Shown: positions 1-7,520 of the stretch, in pieces
Position numbering within the stretch: position 1 is the stretch's first letter
Layout: every line of letters starts with the position of its first letter
DNA from: Rhodanobacter sp.
GTDB lineage: Bacteria; Pseudomonadota; Gammaproteobacteria; Xanthomonadales; Rhodanobacteraceae
Direction: 5' to 3'
Length of the DNA: 34,665 nt
NCBI GenBank assembly: GCA_004322005.1
Contig: SCRF01000119.1
Location: 1 to 34,665, forward strand
Made by a program: the position numbers and the translations under genes
The notes under the pieces: model-generated
What the model saw: the letters and a program-made list of their open reading frames with translations, nothing else
Database searches by the model: none
What the model was told of the DNA's origin: nothing

Positions 1-34
1 CAAGAGCATTCGCGCACAGGGTGCGCTCCTACCC
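1..34 (-). repeat. REP-like palindromic element
   Basis: On the minus strand the stretch reads GTAGGAGCGCACCCTGTGCG and continues CGAATGCTC. It contains the self-complementary arms GCGCAC and GTGCGC. Elements beginning GTAGGAGCG with a short hairpin are typical intergenic REP-type sequences of Pseudomonas and Xanthomonadales genomes. The element touches the window edge, so its full extent is unknown. Confidence 0.6.
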
Positions 35-361
35 ATCGGGGTTTTTCGATGTGTCCATGGGCGCGCAATCGAAATCATCATGACGACATCCTGTGAAGAT
101 CCATGCCAAGACCATATGCCAAGACTAATGGACTGCCAAACGTATTTCACGGGTGGCTCGCCTGGGTCTCGTCGCGCCGTACCGGCACCTCATCCGGCCA
201 ACGCAACCACGCCGGGCCAAACAAGGGATAGCGCCGATGGCTGCAAACCACGCGCGGCCGATGCGCCTGATCGTGTTCATGGCGGCAGCTCCGCACGACC
301 AGCGGCATGACAATCGCGTCGCTCGGTCAGCTGCCTCTGTTTGTTCGTGTATGATGGCTAT
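35..361. other. Intergenic region with no supported gene
   Basis: This stretch lies between the REP-like element and the promoter of the next gene. It contains only short open frames without convincing start signals, and no RNA gene, repeat or terminator that I can recognise. Confidence 0.4.
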
Positions 362-390
362 TTGAAGCGCTTTACACATGTATCTATTGT
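362..390 (+). promoter_or_regulatory. Predicted sigma70-type promoter of the 455-1834 gene pair
   Basis: TTGAAG at 362-367 and TATTGT at 385-390 are separated by 17 bases, each matching four of six consensus positions. Transcription would begin near 397, giving a leader of about 58 bases before the ATG at 455. The assignment rests on pattern only. Confidence 0.35.
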
Positions 391-454
391 GAACGAAAAG
401 ATGGACGCCACACTGCTCCGGTCGCAATCTCGCGATGCCCATCGGAGCCTCACC

Positions 455-1123
455 ATGAAACCCTGGACCTTCTTGTTTGCCCTTGCCCTCGTGTCCGCTG
501 GCACGGCTGTCTGCGCCTCCGGCGCACCGGCGATGGCTCCGCATGGCATGGCCATGGCCGCCGGCAAAACCGACGCGGCAGCGGTCGCGGCGCCCAAGCT
601 GCAGGCGGCGCTGCGTTCGCTCTGGCACGGTCACGTGGTGCATACCCGCGACTACGCGTTGGCTGTGCACGCGCACCAGCCGGCCCAAGCCAGGCTCGCC
701 GCGAATGCCGTGGTGGCCAATGCCCGGCAGATCGCCAATGCCGTGGCCGGCTTCTATGGCAAGGCGGCGGGAGAGCGCATGTTGCAGTTGCTCGCGGGCC
801 ATTGGGGCGGCGTCAAGGCGCTCACCGATGCGCGCGCGGCCAACGACAGTGCCGCGCAGGACAAAGCCATGGCGGCGCTCAACGGCAACGTCATCGAGAT
901 CGCCCAATTCCTCGCCGGCGCCAACCCCAACCTGCCGGAGCCGGCGGTGCAGGGCCTGCTGGCTACGCACGTCGCGCAACACGCCACGCAGATCCGGCAG
1001 ATCATGGCTGGCGACAAGCAGGGCGAGCAGGCTACCTGGGCCGCCATGCAGCACCACATGGACGTGATCGCGGACACCCTGGCCGCTGCCATCGCCAAGC
1101 AATTCCCCGCCAAGGCCAGCTGA
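455..1123 (+). CDS. Secreted histidine-rich helical protein of unknown function
   Basis: The product has 222 residues. The ATG at 455 is preferred over an upstream in-frame start at 341 because GGAG lies seven bases upstream and a good Sec signal peptide follows (basic start, then a hydrophobic run ending near AVCASG). The mature part is all-helical, rich in Ala, His and Gln, and has two related halves with motifs such as LWHGHVVHTRDY and THVAQHATQIRQIM, suggesting a four-helix-like fold. The His pairs could bind metal, but this is inference. It ends three bases before the regulator gene at 1127, so the two are probably co-transcribed. I do not recognise a named family. Confidence 0.65.
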   Translation: MKPWTFLFALALVSAGTAVCASGAPAMAPHGMAMAAGKTDAAAVAAPKLQAALRSLWHGHVVHTRDYALAVHAHQPAQARLAANAVVANARQIANAVAGFYGKAAGERMLQLLAGHWGGVKALTDARAANDSAAQDKAMAALNGNVIEIAQFLAGANPNLPEPAVQGLLATHVAQHATQIRQIMAGDKQGEQATWAAMQHHMDVIADTLAAAIAKQFPAKAS

Positions 1124-1126
1124 ACG

Positions 1127-1834
1127 ATGGGGGCGCTCAGCCAGCTCGGCACCACCCAGCAGCGGCTGTTGCGCCAGTTGCTGATGGCGCACGAAGGCAG
1201 CTCGGTGGAAATGCTGTGCGAGCGTCTGCACATCAGCCATAACGCCGTGCGCCAGCATCTGAGCGCCCTGCTCGGCCGCGACTACGTGGAACGCACGCAG
1301 TCGCGACCGAGCGGCGGCCGGCCGCAGGCGCGCTTCCGCCTGACCGAGGCCGGCCGTGCCCTGTTTCCACGCAACTATGGTGTGCTGGCGACGGCCTTGC
1401 TGGCGCAGTTGCACGACCGTCTGGGCGAGGCCGAACTGGAAACCATGCTGCAACAGCTCGGGCAACTCCTGGGCAACCGCGAGGTGCCGCTGCCGGCAAC
1501 GGCGGCCAACGCGGAGGTCGCGCAGCAGCTGGCCCGGCATCTGGATGCGCTCGGCTACGAAGCGGTCGCCGCGCGGCACGGCGAGGATACCCAGATCGAG
1601 GCGTTCAATTGCGTGTTCCACGCGCTTGCCCGCGAACACCCGCAAGTATGCAAGTTCGACCTGGCCTATATGGAGGCGGCAAGCGGCCGCCGCGTCCACC
1701 ACATGGAATGCATCGTACGCGGCGGCCATGTCTGCCGCTTCCGCCTCGGCGCGGCGCTGGCTGCGCCGGGCGTGCACGACACGACAGATCACCGCGATGC
1801 CGGCAAACAGCCAGAGCGGCACAACCACCGGTAG
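1127..1834 (+). CDS. SufR-like winged-helix regulator with four conserved cysteines
   Basis: The 235-residue protein starts with a winged helix-turn-helix (residues about 8-75, recognition region HISHNAVRQHLSALLG followed by a GGRP wing). The C-terminal half (about 150-208) carries Cys162, Cys175, Cys195 and Cys203 in the arrangement NCVF / QVCKF / MECIV / HVCRF, with a hydrophobic context like that of SufR-type Fe-S-binding repressors. Known SufR proteins repress suf genes when they hold a cluster. No suf genes are present here, so the target may instead be its own operon with the secreted protein at 455. It is probably cytoplasmic and redox or Fe-S responsive, and the ligand is unproven. 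Confidence 0.65.
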   Translation: MGALSQLGTTQQRLLRQLLMAHEGSSVEMLCERLHISHNAVRQHLSALLGRDYVERTQSRPSGGRPQARFRLTEAGRALFPRNYGVLATALLAQLHDRLGEAELETMLQQLGQLLGNREVPLPATAANAEVAQQLARHLDALGYEAVAARHGEDTQIEAFNCVFHALAREHPQVCKFDLAYMEAASGRRVHHMECIVRGGHVCRFRLGAALAAPGVHDTTDHRDAGKQPERHNHR

Positions 1835-2285
1835 GACAGTCACGCCGCTTGAGAGCGCCTTGCGTCGAAAATCCGCTTACACTTCATTAACGAACTATCC
1901 AGTACAGTAAGCCTATGTCGTGAGACATCGCTCCCACCGCCTGGCCAGGCTCCCCTCCTTCGCCACGCAACCAGATGGAACCTCCCCGAACCCGCAGACT
2001 TACCTCTGCGGGTTTTTTGTTTGGCCGGCCCCTGCCCCGGTCTTGCGCACGAACTCAAGCTGACCGTGATATCAGTGCAATCGCCGGCGGCCCCGGTCGC
2101 CATGGCGGCAGCCTGTTCCGCTCGCCCTTACCCCCGGTAGTTGATTCAGGCCAAGACTTCCCCGTGGGGGTGGGCTAGCTTGTTCATCTCACTAGACCGA
2201 GAATAGGCGCCACAGGGGGCGACAACTGAGGGTCCGGAGATCCGATGGCGATGATGCCATCACCCTGATGAAAAGGAGAAGACTT
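1835..2285. other. Intergenic region between the regulator and the OmpA-like gene
   Basis: It holds the terminator at 1991-2018 and the leader of the lipoprotein gene. The 150 bases before the terminator have no convincing open frame. They could be a long 3' untranslated region or a small RNA, but no clear promoter was found for the latter. Confidence 0.4.
1991..2018 (+). terminator. Rho-independent terminator
   Basis: The stem CCCGCAGA pairs with TCTGCGGG around the loop CTTACC and is followed by a run of six T. It would end plus-strand transcripts from the 455-1834 pair. Confidence 0.8.
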
Positions 2286-2921
2286 ATGGTCAGCACCTTA
2301 TCGCGCATCGCATTCGTTGCACTGGGCTTTACCGCCATCACAATGAGTGGCTGCAGTCAGTACGTAAAAAAGACCGACTACGACGCCGCCATCGCCGAGC
2401 TTCGTGCCAACGACCAGAAACAGCAGCAGCAGCTCGATGCGCTGACGCAGGAAATGCAGCAGAAATTCGCCGCGTACGATGCCAAGATCGCCGAGATGGG
2501 CGGTCGCGTGCGAGTCGACTCGATCGCGCACTTTGCCTTCAACAAGGCGACATTGCGCGACGAAGACAAACCCTTGCTCGACGACTTCGCCAAGGTGATC
2601 AGCCAGCACCATCCCGACGCGGTGATCACGGTCGAAGGCTTCGCCGATCCGGCCGGTTCGGCGGGTTATAACCGGCGCCTGGGCATGAAGCGCGCGGATG
2701 CCGTGCGCGACTACCTGGTCAACACCGACGGGCTGTCTGCCGACAAGGTGCGCACGGTGAGCTACGGCGAGGCGGTGAACCGCCAGGTCGATCCGGGCAA
2801 GACGCGCGACGAAGGGATGCCCAACCGCCGGGTGACCCTGGTGGTCGATTTTGCCGGTAACCCGGGCGCGACACCCGACGCGACATCGGGCGCGGCATCG
2901 TCGGGCGCGGCGTCGTCATAA
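2286..2921 (+). CDS. OmpA/Pal-family outer-membrane lipoprotein
   Basis: The protein has 211 residues from the ATG at 2286, which has AAGGAG eight bases upstream; an in-frame ATG at 2268 overlaps that ribosome-binding site and is less likely. A lipoprotein signal ends in the lipobox MSGC. A Gln-rich coiled segment (about residues 40-75) is followed by an OmpA C-terminal peptidoglycan-binding domain, with the motif GFADPAGSAGYNRRLGMKRA and a late NRRV. The tail is a low-complexity stretch of Ala, Ser and Gly. It should anchor the outer membrane to peptidoglycan. It stands alone, without tol genes, so it is a Pal-like paralogue rather than Pal itself. Confidence 0.85.
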   Translation: MVSTLSRIAFVALGFTAITMSGCSQYVKKTDYDAAIAELRANDQKQQQQLDALTQEMQQKFAAYDAKIAEMGGRVRVDSIAHFAFNKATLRDEDKPLLDDFAKVISQHHPDAVITVEGFADPAGSAGYNRRLGMKRADAVRDYLVNTDGLSADKVRTVSYGEAVNRQVDPGKTRDEGMPNRRVTLVVDFAGNPGATPDATSGAASSGAASS

Positions 2922-3030
2922 CGCGGGTTGCGCCGGAAGGATCCATCACCGGCCATACCGGTGACGGGCAGTCAACGGAAGGACTGCCCCGCCATCGGCA
3001 GTCAGTACGAACGCCGCCCTGATCGGTGGG

Positions 3031-3972
3031 TTACCGTGCGACCGACGCCCTCGCCGGATGGGCCAGCGCAAATTCGATCGCCGCACACACCGCCGCGACC
3101 TGCGCGGCGTTGCATTGCTCGGCAGTGGCCCGCGGGCTGTCGGGATAGACCTCGGTGGTCGTCTTGTACGGTGCGCTGGTGATGCTCGCACACAGGCCGA
3201 GCTGATCGAGCGCGTACTCGATGACGCCCGGCGCGACCATCGGCGAACCGATGATCTCGCCGTGCCGATCGGCCCGGGCGATGTGGGTGACCTTCGCCAC
3301 CGCCGCGATCACCGCCTGCTGGAACGCCGGTTGCGGATGCGCGCTGTCGTCGACCAGATAGAAGCCGTCGGGGATCTCGCCCGGCACGTATGCCACGCCG
3401 TCGCGGGCGGCCAGCGCCGGGCGGAACTCGGACTCGTCGCTGTCGGTGGTTTCATGCAGGTCGAGATGCACCAGCACGCGATCGCGGATCGGCGCGACCA
3501 GGCGCATCAGGGCCGCCGCTTCCTGCACCGGGCTGTCGGTGCGGAACGAACGGTTCGGATCGATCGCGTTCGCGTTCCAGCGATGAATCCGCTCGTAGCC
3601 CCAGGGGCTCACGCACGGCGCCACGATCAGGTTGACCCGCCCGGCGTAGTTCGAGGCGTGCTGCTCGACGAATTGCAGCGCGCCGCGCACGCCACTGGTT
3701 TCATAACCATGCACGCCGCCGGTCACCAGTACGCAGGGCAGTTCGTCGCGCCAGTGGCGGCTCCCGATCGCCAGCAGCGGGTAGCTGTCGGGGCGGTAAT
3801 CCAGCTGGCCGTACTCCACCACCTCGAAGCGCGCGCGCAAGGTCTCGATCACGCTCAGCACGTCCGCCCGGTAGTTGCGCCTGATGGTCTGCCGCGACCG
3901 CCAGGCAGCGACTTCCGCGGCGCCCCATGGGGTTCCGGGCGTGCCGATCGGATAGGGTGGCTGGGTCGTCAT
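3031..3972 (-). CDS. M14-family metallocarboxypeptidase
   Basis: The 313-residue product starts best at the ATG at 3972, with GGAG about ten bases upstream; a GTG four codons earlier is possible. Zinc-site motifs of M14 peptidases are visible: GGVHGYETSG supplies the His and Glu of HxxE, HLDLHETTD supplies a third His, WNANAIDPNRSF is the substrate-carboxylate region, and TTTEVYPDSP carries the catalytic Glu near the C-terminus. No signal peptide is evident, so it is probably cytosolic. The family removes C-terminal residues from peptides or deacylates related substrates; the exact substrate cannot be told. It is a single-gene unit with an inverted repeat upstream. Confidence 0.85.
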   Translation of the reverse strand: MTTQPPYPIGTPGTPWGAAEVAAWRSRQTIRRNYRADVLSVIETLRARFEVVEYGQLDYRPDSYPLLAIGSRHWRDELPCVLVTGGVHGYETSGVRGALQFVEQHASNYAGRVNLIVAPCVSPWGYERIHRWNANAIDPNRSFRTDSPVQEAAALMRLVAPIRDRVLVHLDLHETTDSDESEFRPALAARDGVAYVPGEIPDGFYLVDDSAHPQPAFQQAVIAAVAKVTHIARADRHGEIIGSPMVAPGVIEYALDQLGLCASITSAPYKTTTEVYPDSPRATAEQCNAAQVAAVCAAIEFALAHPARASVAR

Positions 3973-4100
3973 CACGTCGCTCACTCCGTTGCGGCATCAA
4001 AGAAACGCGAAGCACTCTATCACTCGACTGAAATGCCTCCGTGTCCCGACACGAACCGGGGGCGAAACCAATGCTCTCAACTTAGCGAAAATAGTGCTGT

Positions 4101-4185
4101 CGCCATTCCGGCGAAAGCCGGGATCCAGCGCCTTTCGTCACGTTTCGAAGGCACTGGATTCCGGCTTTCGCCGGAATGACGGCGC
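4101..4185. repeat. Inverted-repeat intergenic element
   Basis: Two arms of about 25 bases, each built on CATTCCGGCGAAAGCCGG and ATCCAG, face each other across about 25 bases and differ at one internal position. It would form a long hairpin. Intergenic repeats with this core (ATTCCGGCGAAAGCCGGAAT) are common in many proteobacterial genomes. It lies between two genes that are both on the minus strand, upstream of the M14 gene and downstream of the transglycosylase gene. Confidence 0.8.
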
Positions 4186-4217
4186 TTAAGTAAGTGCCAT
4201 TCCACCCTGGCTCTCGT

Positions 4218-4793
4218 TTACCTGCAACGCCGGAGCTGGGCGCCATATTCGCGGGCCCGGTGGTCGACGCCGTCGGCGGTTTGCAGCAGGTGGCGGTCGT
4301 GTCGCCAGTGGCCGCTGCGGTAGCCGCCGATGCCTTCGTGATAGGCGATGTACAGGTGCCTGGGGTCCCACTTGGAGATGCCCAGTTCGCGATGGATCCG
4401 GTCGGTGTACCAGCCGAGGAAATCGAGCGAATCGTCCATGTCCTTGCGGCTCTTGAACCAGCGGCCGTTCGCTTTCCGGTACTCCTGCCACACCGGATCC
4501 TGCGCCTGCGCGTAGCCATAGGCACTGGACCGGCGCGGCAGCGGGATGAACAGGAACCGCGGCCGGGCCGGACGCGCCTTCTCGCGGAACCCGGATTCAC
4601 GCTGCACGAACGCCATCAGCACGTTGACCGGCGTGCCCCAGCGCTTCTGCGCGTCACGCGCATCGCGGTACCAGTGGGGATACTGGTCGAACACCGCGCA
4701 GATGTTCTGGCTGTTGCGCGGCGGCGCGGTGGCGCAGCCGCCCAGGGCCAGCAGGCCGACGGCGAAAAGGGCCAGGCCGAGACGGCGAGCCAT
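4218..4793 (-). CDS. SLT-type lytic transglycosylase lipoprotein
   Basis: The 191-residue protein begins at 4793, with a GGGA-type ribosome-binding site upstream. A lipoprotein signal ends at LGGC (Cys20). The transglycosylase fold follows: AFVQRESGF contains the catalytic Glu66, SAYGYAQAQD corresponds to the GLMQ-like motif, and IAYHEGIGGY matches the later conserved Tyr-containing motif. It should cleave the MurNAc-GlcNAc bond of peptidoglycan with formation of anhydro-MurNAc, acting from the membrane. Its size suits small SLT-domain enzymes without accessory domains. The gene downstream of 4922-5302 on the same strand may be co-transcribed across a 128-base gap. Confidence 0.85.
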   Translation of the reverse strand: MARRLGLALFAVGLLALGGCATAPPRNSQNICAVFDQYPHWYRDARDAQKRWGTPVNVLMAFVQRESGFREKARPARPRFLFIPLPRRSSAYGYAQAQDPVWQEYRKANGRWFKSRKDMDDSLDFLGWYTDRIHRELGISKWDPRHLYIAYHEGIGGYRSGHWRHDRHLLQTADGVDHRAREYGAQLRRCR

Positions 4794-4921
4794 GGTGGCA
4801 TTCCCTGCTCTGATCATGCCCAAAGGGTAGCAGCGGACGGGGTGCGCAGCAGGCTGCTGCGGCAGTACCCGCCAAACAGGGGCGATCCCGGTGCCTGCAC
4901 CCACGCCGGCCGCGGGGCGGC

Positions 4922-5302
4922 TCAGCGTCCCTGCCGGCGCCAGCAACGACGCGGCGCCAACATGCACAGGCCGGCATAGATCACGAACAGCGGCCACCAC
5001 CGCGACCAGGACAGATCCAGCAGGAAGATCGCCGCCACGGTGGCCACGACCGCAGCCGTGCACAGATCGTGAAACACCGCGCCGTCGACGCGGCCCTGGG
5101 CGCGATAGCGCCGCAGCGCATCGCCCAGCGACGGCGCCGCGCCGAGAAGGATCAACAGGGCCCAGGCGTTGTGGAACGGAAACCACGACAGGCGTATGTC
5201 GAAGTTCGACAGCAGGAGTGCCACCCCGATGGCAATCACCAGCAACGCCGTCCCATGCTCCCACAGGCCACCACGCGGCCACTGATCGTCGGGCTGAACC
5301 AC
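4922..5302 (-). CDS. Small four-helix inner-membrane protein
   Basis: The 126-residue product is read from GTG at 5302 because AAGGAGGG sits directly upstream; a longer frame starting at 5380 lacks such a site. Hydrophobic segments at roughly residues 17-34, 45-57, 80-98 and 101-115 suggest four membrane passes, with short basic loops and a basic end (RRCWRRQGR). The layout resembles the LiaI/LiaF-like transmembrane domain (DUF5668-like), which is an inference from the spacing of helices and the motif HNAWALLILLGA. Function is unknown. Confidence 0.6.
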   Translation of the reverse strand: MVQPDDQWPRGGLWEHGTALLVIAIGVALLLSNFDIRLSWFPFHNAWALLILLGAAPSLGDALRRYRAQGRVDGAVFHDLCTAAVVATVAAIFLLDLSWSRWWPLFVIYAGLCMLAPRRCWRRQGR

Positions 5303-5446
5303 GATCCACCCTCCTTTCCCATGCGGTAGCGCCGACGATAGGCCAAGTCGCCGCGGCTTGTCAGTGACAACTGTCAGCACGATGACCCCCTCGGCGAATT
5401 GGCGTCCCCCTGTTTCACGCCCCCCTTCGGCGGACCGCGTCGAACC

Positions 5447-5474
5447 GTGTCAGGCCGGGAAGCGACCCTGACAC
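5447..5474. repeat. Short inverted repeat
   Basis: GTGTCAGG and CCTGACAC are perfect arms around a 12-base loop. The motif AATGGTGTCAGG on the minus strand resembles hairpins associated with IS200/RAYT-type repeats. There is no T run. It lies between the membrane protein gene and the methyltransferase. Confidence 0.5.
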
Positions 5475-5487
5475 CATTCGGCGCCAC

Positions 5488-6465
5488 TCATCTTGGTTGC
5501 GGCGTAGCGACGCTTTCCATCGCCCAGCCCATTAACGCGCCGTCGGCGCGCACGCAGGCGTCCACGCGTAGTTCTTGTCCCCAGAGTTTGCCGATACGTG
5601 CCGCCAGATCGCGCGCACCTTGCTCGTCGATGGCGGCCTGCGTCATCGCTTCAAGACGCGTCGAATGCGCCTCGATCGCATGGCTCACTTCGGTAATTTT
5701 ATCGATGACCGTCTGCGTGCCGACCTGTGCCTGTACCGACAGGGCGTGACGAAAAACCTGGGCGGTATTGGTAAACATCAGGGGCTCGACACTACTCGCC
5801 GCGGCGCGCGCCAGCTTTTCGGCGGCGTCTTGATAGACGTGGTGCAATCGTCGAATCGATTCCTGCGACGAAGCGGGGCGGCCTTGTGCTTCGGCGACGG
5901 CGGTTGCCGCGGCGAAGATGCCGCTATCGCGCAACTGACCCACTTCGGCGAGCTGGCGGCGCGCGTTTCCGACAACGTTGCCCTCGCTGGCATGCACCAG
6001 AAAGCGCAACCGGCATGCTGCGCGGCTTACCCGTGCCAGCTCCGGGAGACTGCGCGCAAGATCGGTGTACTCGATCGCATATTGGCCGACGACCACGTCG
6101 AACGAATCGGAAGGGTAAGGCAAGTCCTCTGCCGCCACGCGCGAGCGGAAGTGGATCATCCCGCTGGCGGCGATGCCCGGCGGCATCAGTTGGGCCGCAT
6201 CGGCGGCATCGATCGCAAAACGGATGCCGCGCTCCACGGCGACACTCTCTGCCAGACGGGCAATGGCACCGTTGCCCGCACACACATCGAGGATGCGGCT
6301 GTCCTGCGCCAAACCGCAGAAGAATGCATGCCAGCCGCGGGCAATGGCATCGCCATAACCCGCTCCGCCCTCGCCACCGCACGATGCCAGCCGACCGTCG
6401 CGCCAATACTGGTCCCAAGCCCGGGTGCGTGTCTTGCCGGCGTCGTTTGCGTCTTCGATTGGCAT
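5488..6465 (-). CDS. Class I SAM-dependent methyltransferase
   Basis: The protein has 325 residues. Motif I of Rossmann methyltransferases is seen as ILDVCAGNGAIA (about residues 58-69), an acidic residue follows in FAIDAADA, and the post-motif SFDVVVGQYAIEYTD matches motif IV. The C-terminal half (about 180-310) is a helical, charged extension without a recognised domain. The gene starts four bases after the stop of the PH-domain gene on the same strand, so the pair forms an operon. The substrate is unknown. Confidence 0.8.
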   Translation of the reverse strand: MPIEDANDAGKTRTRAWDQYWRDGRLASCGGEGGAGYGDAIARGWHAFFCGLAQDSRILDVCAGNGAIARLAESVAVERGIRFAIDAADAAQLMPPGIAASGMIHFRSRVAAEDLPYPSDSFDVVVGQYAIEYTDLARSLPELARVSRAACRLRFLVHASEGNVVGNARRQLAEVGQLRDSGIFAAATAVAEAQGRPASSQESIRRLHHVYQDAAEKLARAAASSVEPLMFTNTAQVFRHALSVQAQVGTQTVIDKITEVSHAIEAHSTRLEAMTQAAIDEQGARDLAARIGKLWGQELRVDACVRADGALMGWAMESVATPQPR

Positions 6466-6468
6466 GGC

Positions 6469-6987
6469 CTACATCTGCTCCACCGGCAGCACACGGCGGC
6501 GGGCGCGCTCGCGCAGCGAGCAATCGCGAAGCGTTTCGGCCATTGCCTCGAGCCCCGGTATGCCGTACAGGGACACCAATGGCATGTCCTGGTCGGACGA
6601 GTGCAGATGCACCCGGCACTGGCCCAGCAGCCGCATGCCGAACGGCTTCAACACGTCGAAATGGTCGACCCGGAACAGCTCGAGGTTGTCCCTCGTCTTG
6701 GAGAACAGCCCGCGCTCGATCCGCACGCGCTGCGTAGTGATGGTGAACGTGGTGCTCAGGCTGCGGATCCAGTAGACCAGCAACGCGATCCCGAGCGTGC
6801 AAACCGCCAGCACATACTGGCCGAACGTGTAGACGACTTTCGGATGCCCCGCGAACAGCTCCTTCTCCACCGCCGCTTCGTGCGCTGCCACGTAGCTGTC
6901 GATGTCCGTTCCGCAAAACCGGCACTTGTGCGCAGCCGCCTGGATCTCTTCCGCGCACGCCGGGCATCGCTTCATTGCCTGTTCCAT
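6469..6987 (-). CDS. Zinc-ribbon and bacterial PH-domain membrane protein
   Basis: The 172-residue product starts at the ATG at 6987 with GGGAG upstream. Residues about 8-25 form a double CxxC zinc ribbon (CPACAEEI and CRFCG). One or two hydrophobic segments follow (VLAVCTLGIALLVYWI), then a bPH2/DUF304-type domain with the typical TTFTITTQRVRIERGLFSKTRDNLELFRVDHFDV and a final SLYGIPGLEAMAETLRD. Such domains occur in inner-membrane proteins of unknown role. It is the first gene of a two-gene unit with the methyltransferase. Confidence 0.8.
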   Translation of the reverse strand: MEQAMKRCPACAEEIQAAAHKCRFCGTDIDSYVAAHEAAVEKELFAGHPKVVYTFGQYVLAVCTLGIALLVYWIRSLSTTFTITTQRVRIERGLFSKTRDNLELFRVDHFDVLKPFGMRLLGQCRVHLHSSDQDMPLVSLYGIPGLEAMAETLRDCSLRERARRRVLPVEQM

Positions 6988-7520
6988 GACTGGCTCCCGT
7001 TGGAATGTTCGAGTAGAGCCTAGCAGCCTGTCGGGCTTTCTTTCCGGCGCTGCGCCTTGCCGCAAGCCACGCACAAATGGTCATCGGGCCGGTTGGCCGG
7101 GCGGGGCTGGCCGCCGCCATACGACCTTGCACGCTCCCGTCACGCGGCAGGGTATTAACTATTTGTTGTGACCTCGGCGGGATTCCCCGGCAACACGTCG
7201 ATAGTCGGCGTCACAACTTTTCCTCCCGGACAAACCCTTGGAGCGACCGACCGACAGAGGCCCTGGGCCGCTGGGCCGGCTGCTGGCTGAAGGACGGGCA
7301 ATGTTTGTCTGGATTTCATCAACTCAGGAGTTCGGCAACACGTCAGCGGCGTCCTGATGGCGCCGGCCAGCAGGGCGAAGGCCCCGCCCCTACCTTGTCA
7401 ACCACGTTTACCTCGGGGTGATACGCCAAACGGGGATCGACGGGCATCGCGTGTCCCTGCTGACCCAGCAGGCAAGGCACCACCGCGAACCTGCTCACCC
7501 TACCGCTCTGAGGCGACCCC
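6988..7520. other. Intergenic region upstream of the autotransporter
   Basis: This stretch of more than 500 bases separates divergent genes and must contain both promoters. An AT-richer patch near 7150-7170 is the most promoter-like part, but no clear -35/-10 pair was found. No RNA gene or repeat is recognised. GAGGCG just before 7521 is the ribosome-binding site of the autotransporter. Confidence 0.4.

Noticed and set aside
125..1843. Long minus-strand open frame (572 codons) opposite the first two genes
   Set aside because: It is antisense to two well-supported genes, is rich in Arg, His and Gly as expected of a shadow frame in GC-rich DNA, and shows no domain.
1840..1990. Small RNA gene before the terminator at 1991
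   Set aside because: A terminator is present, but no convincing promoter with correct spacing was found, and a long 3' end of the upstream operon explains it.
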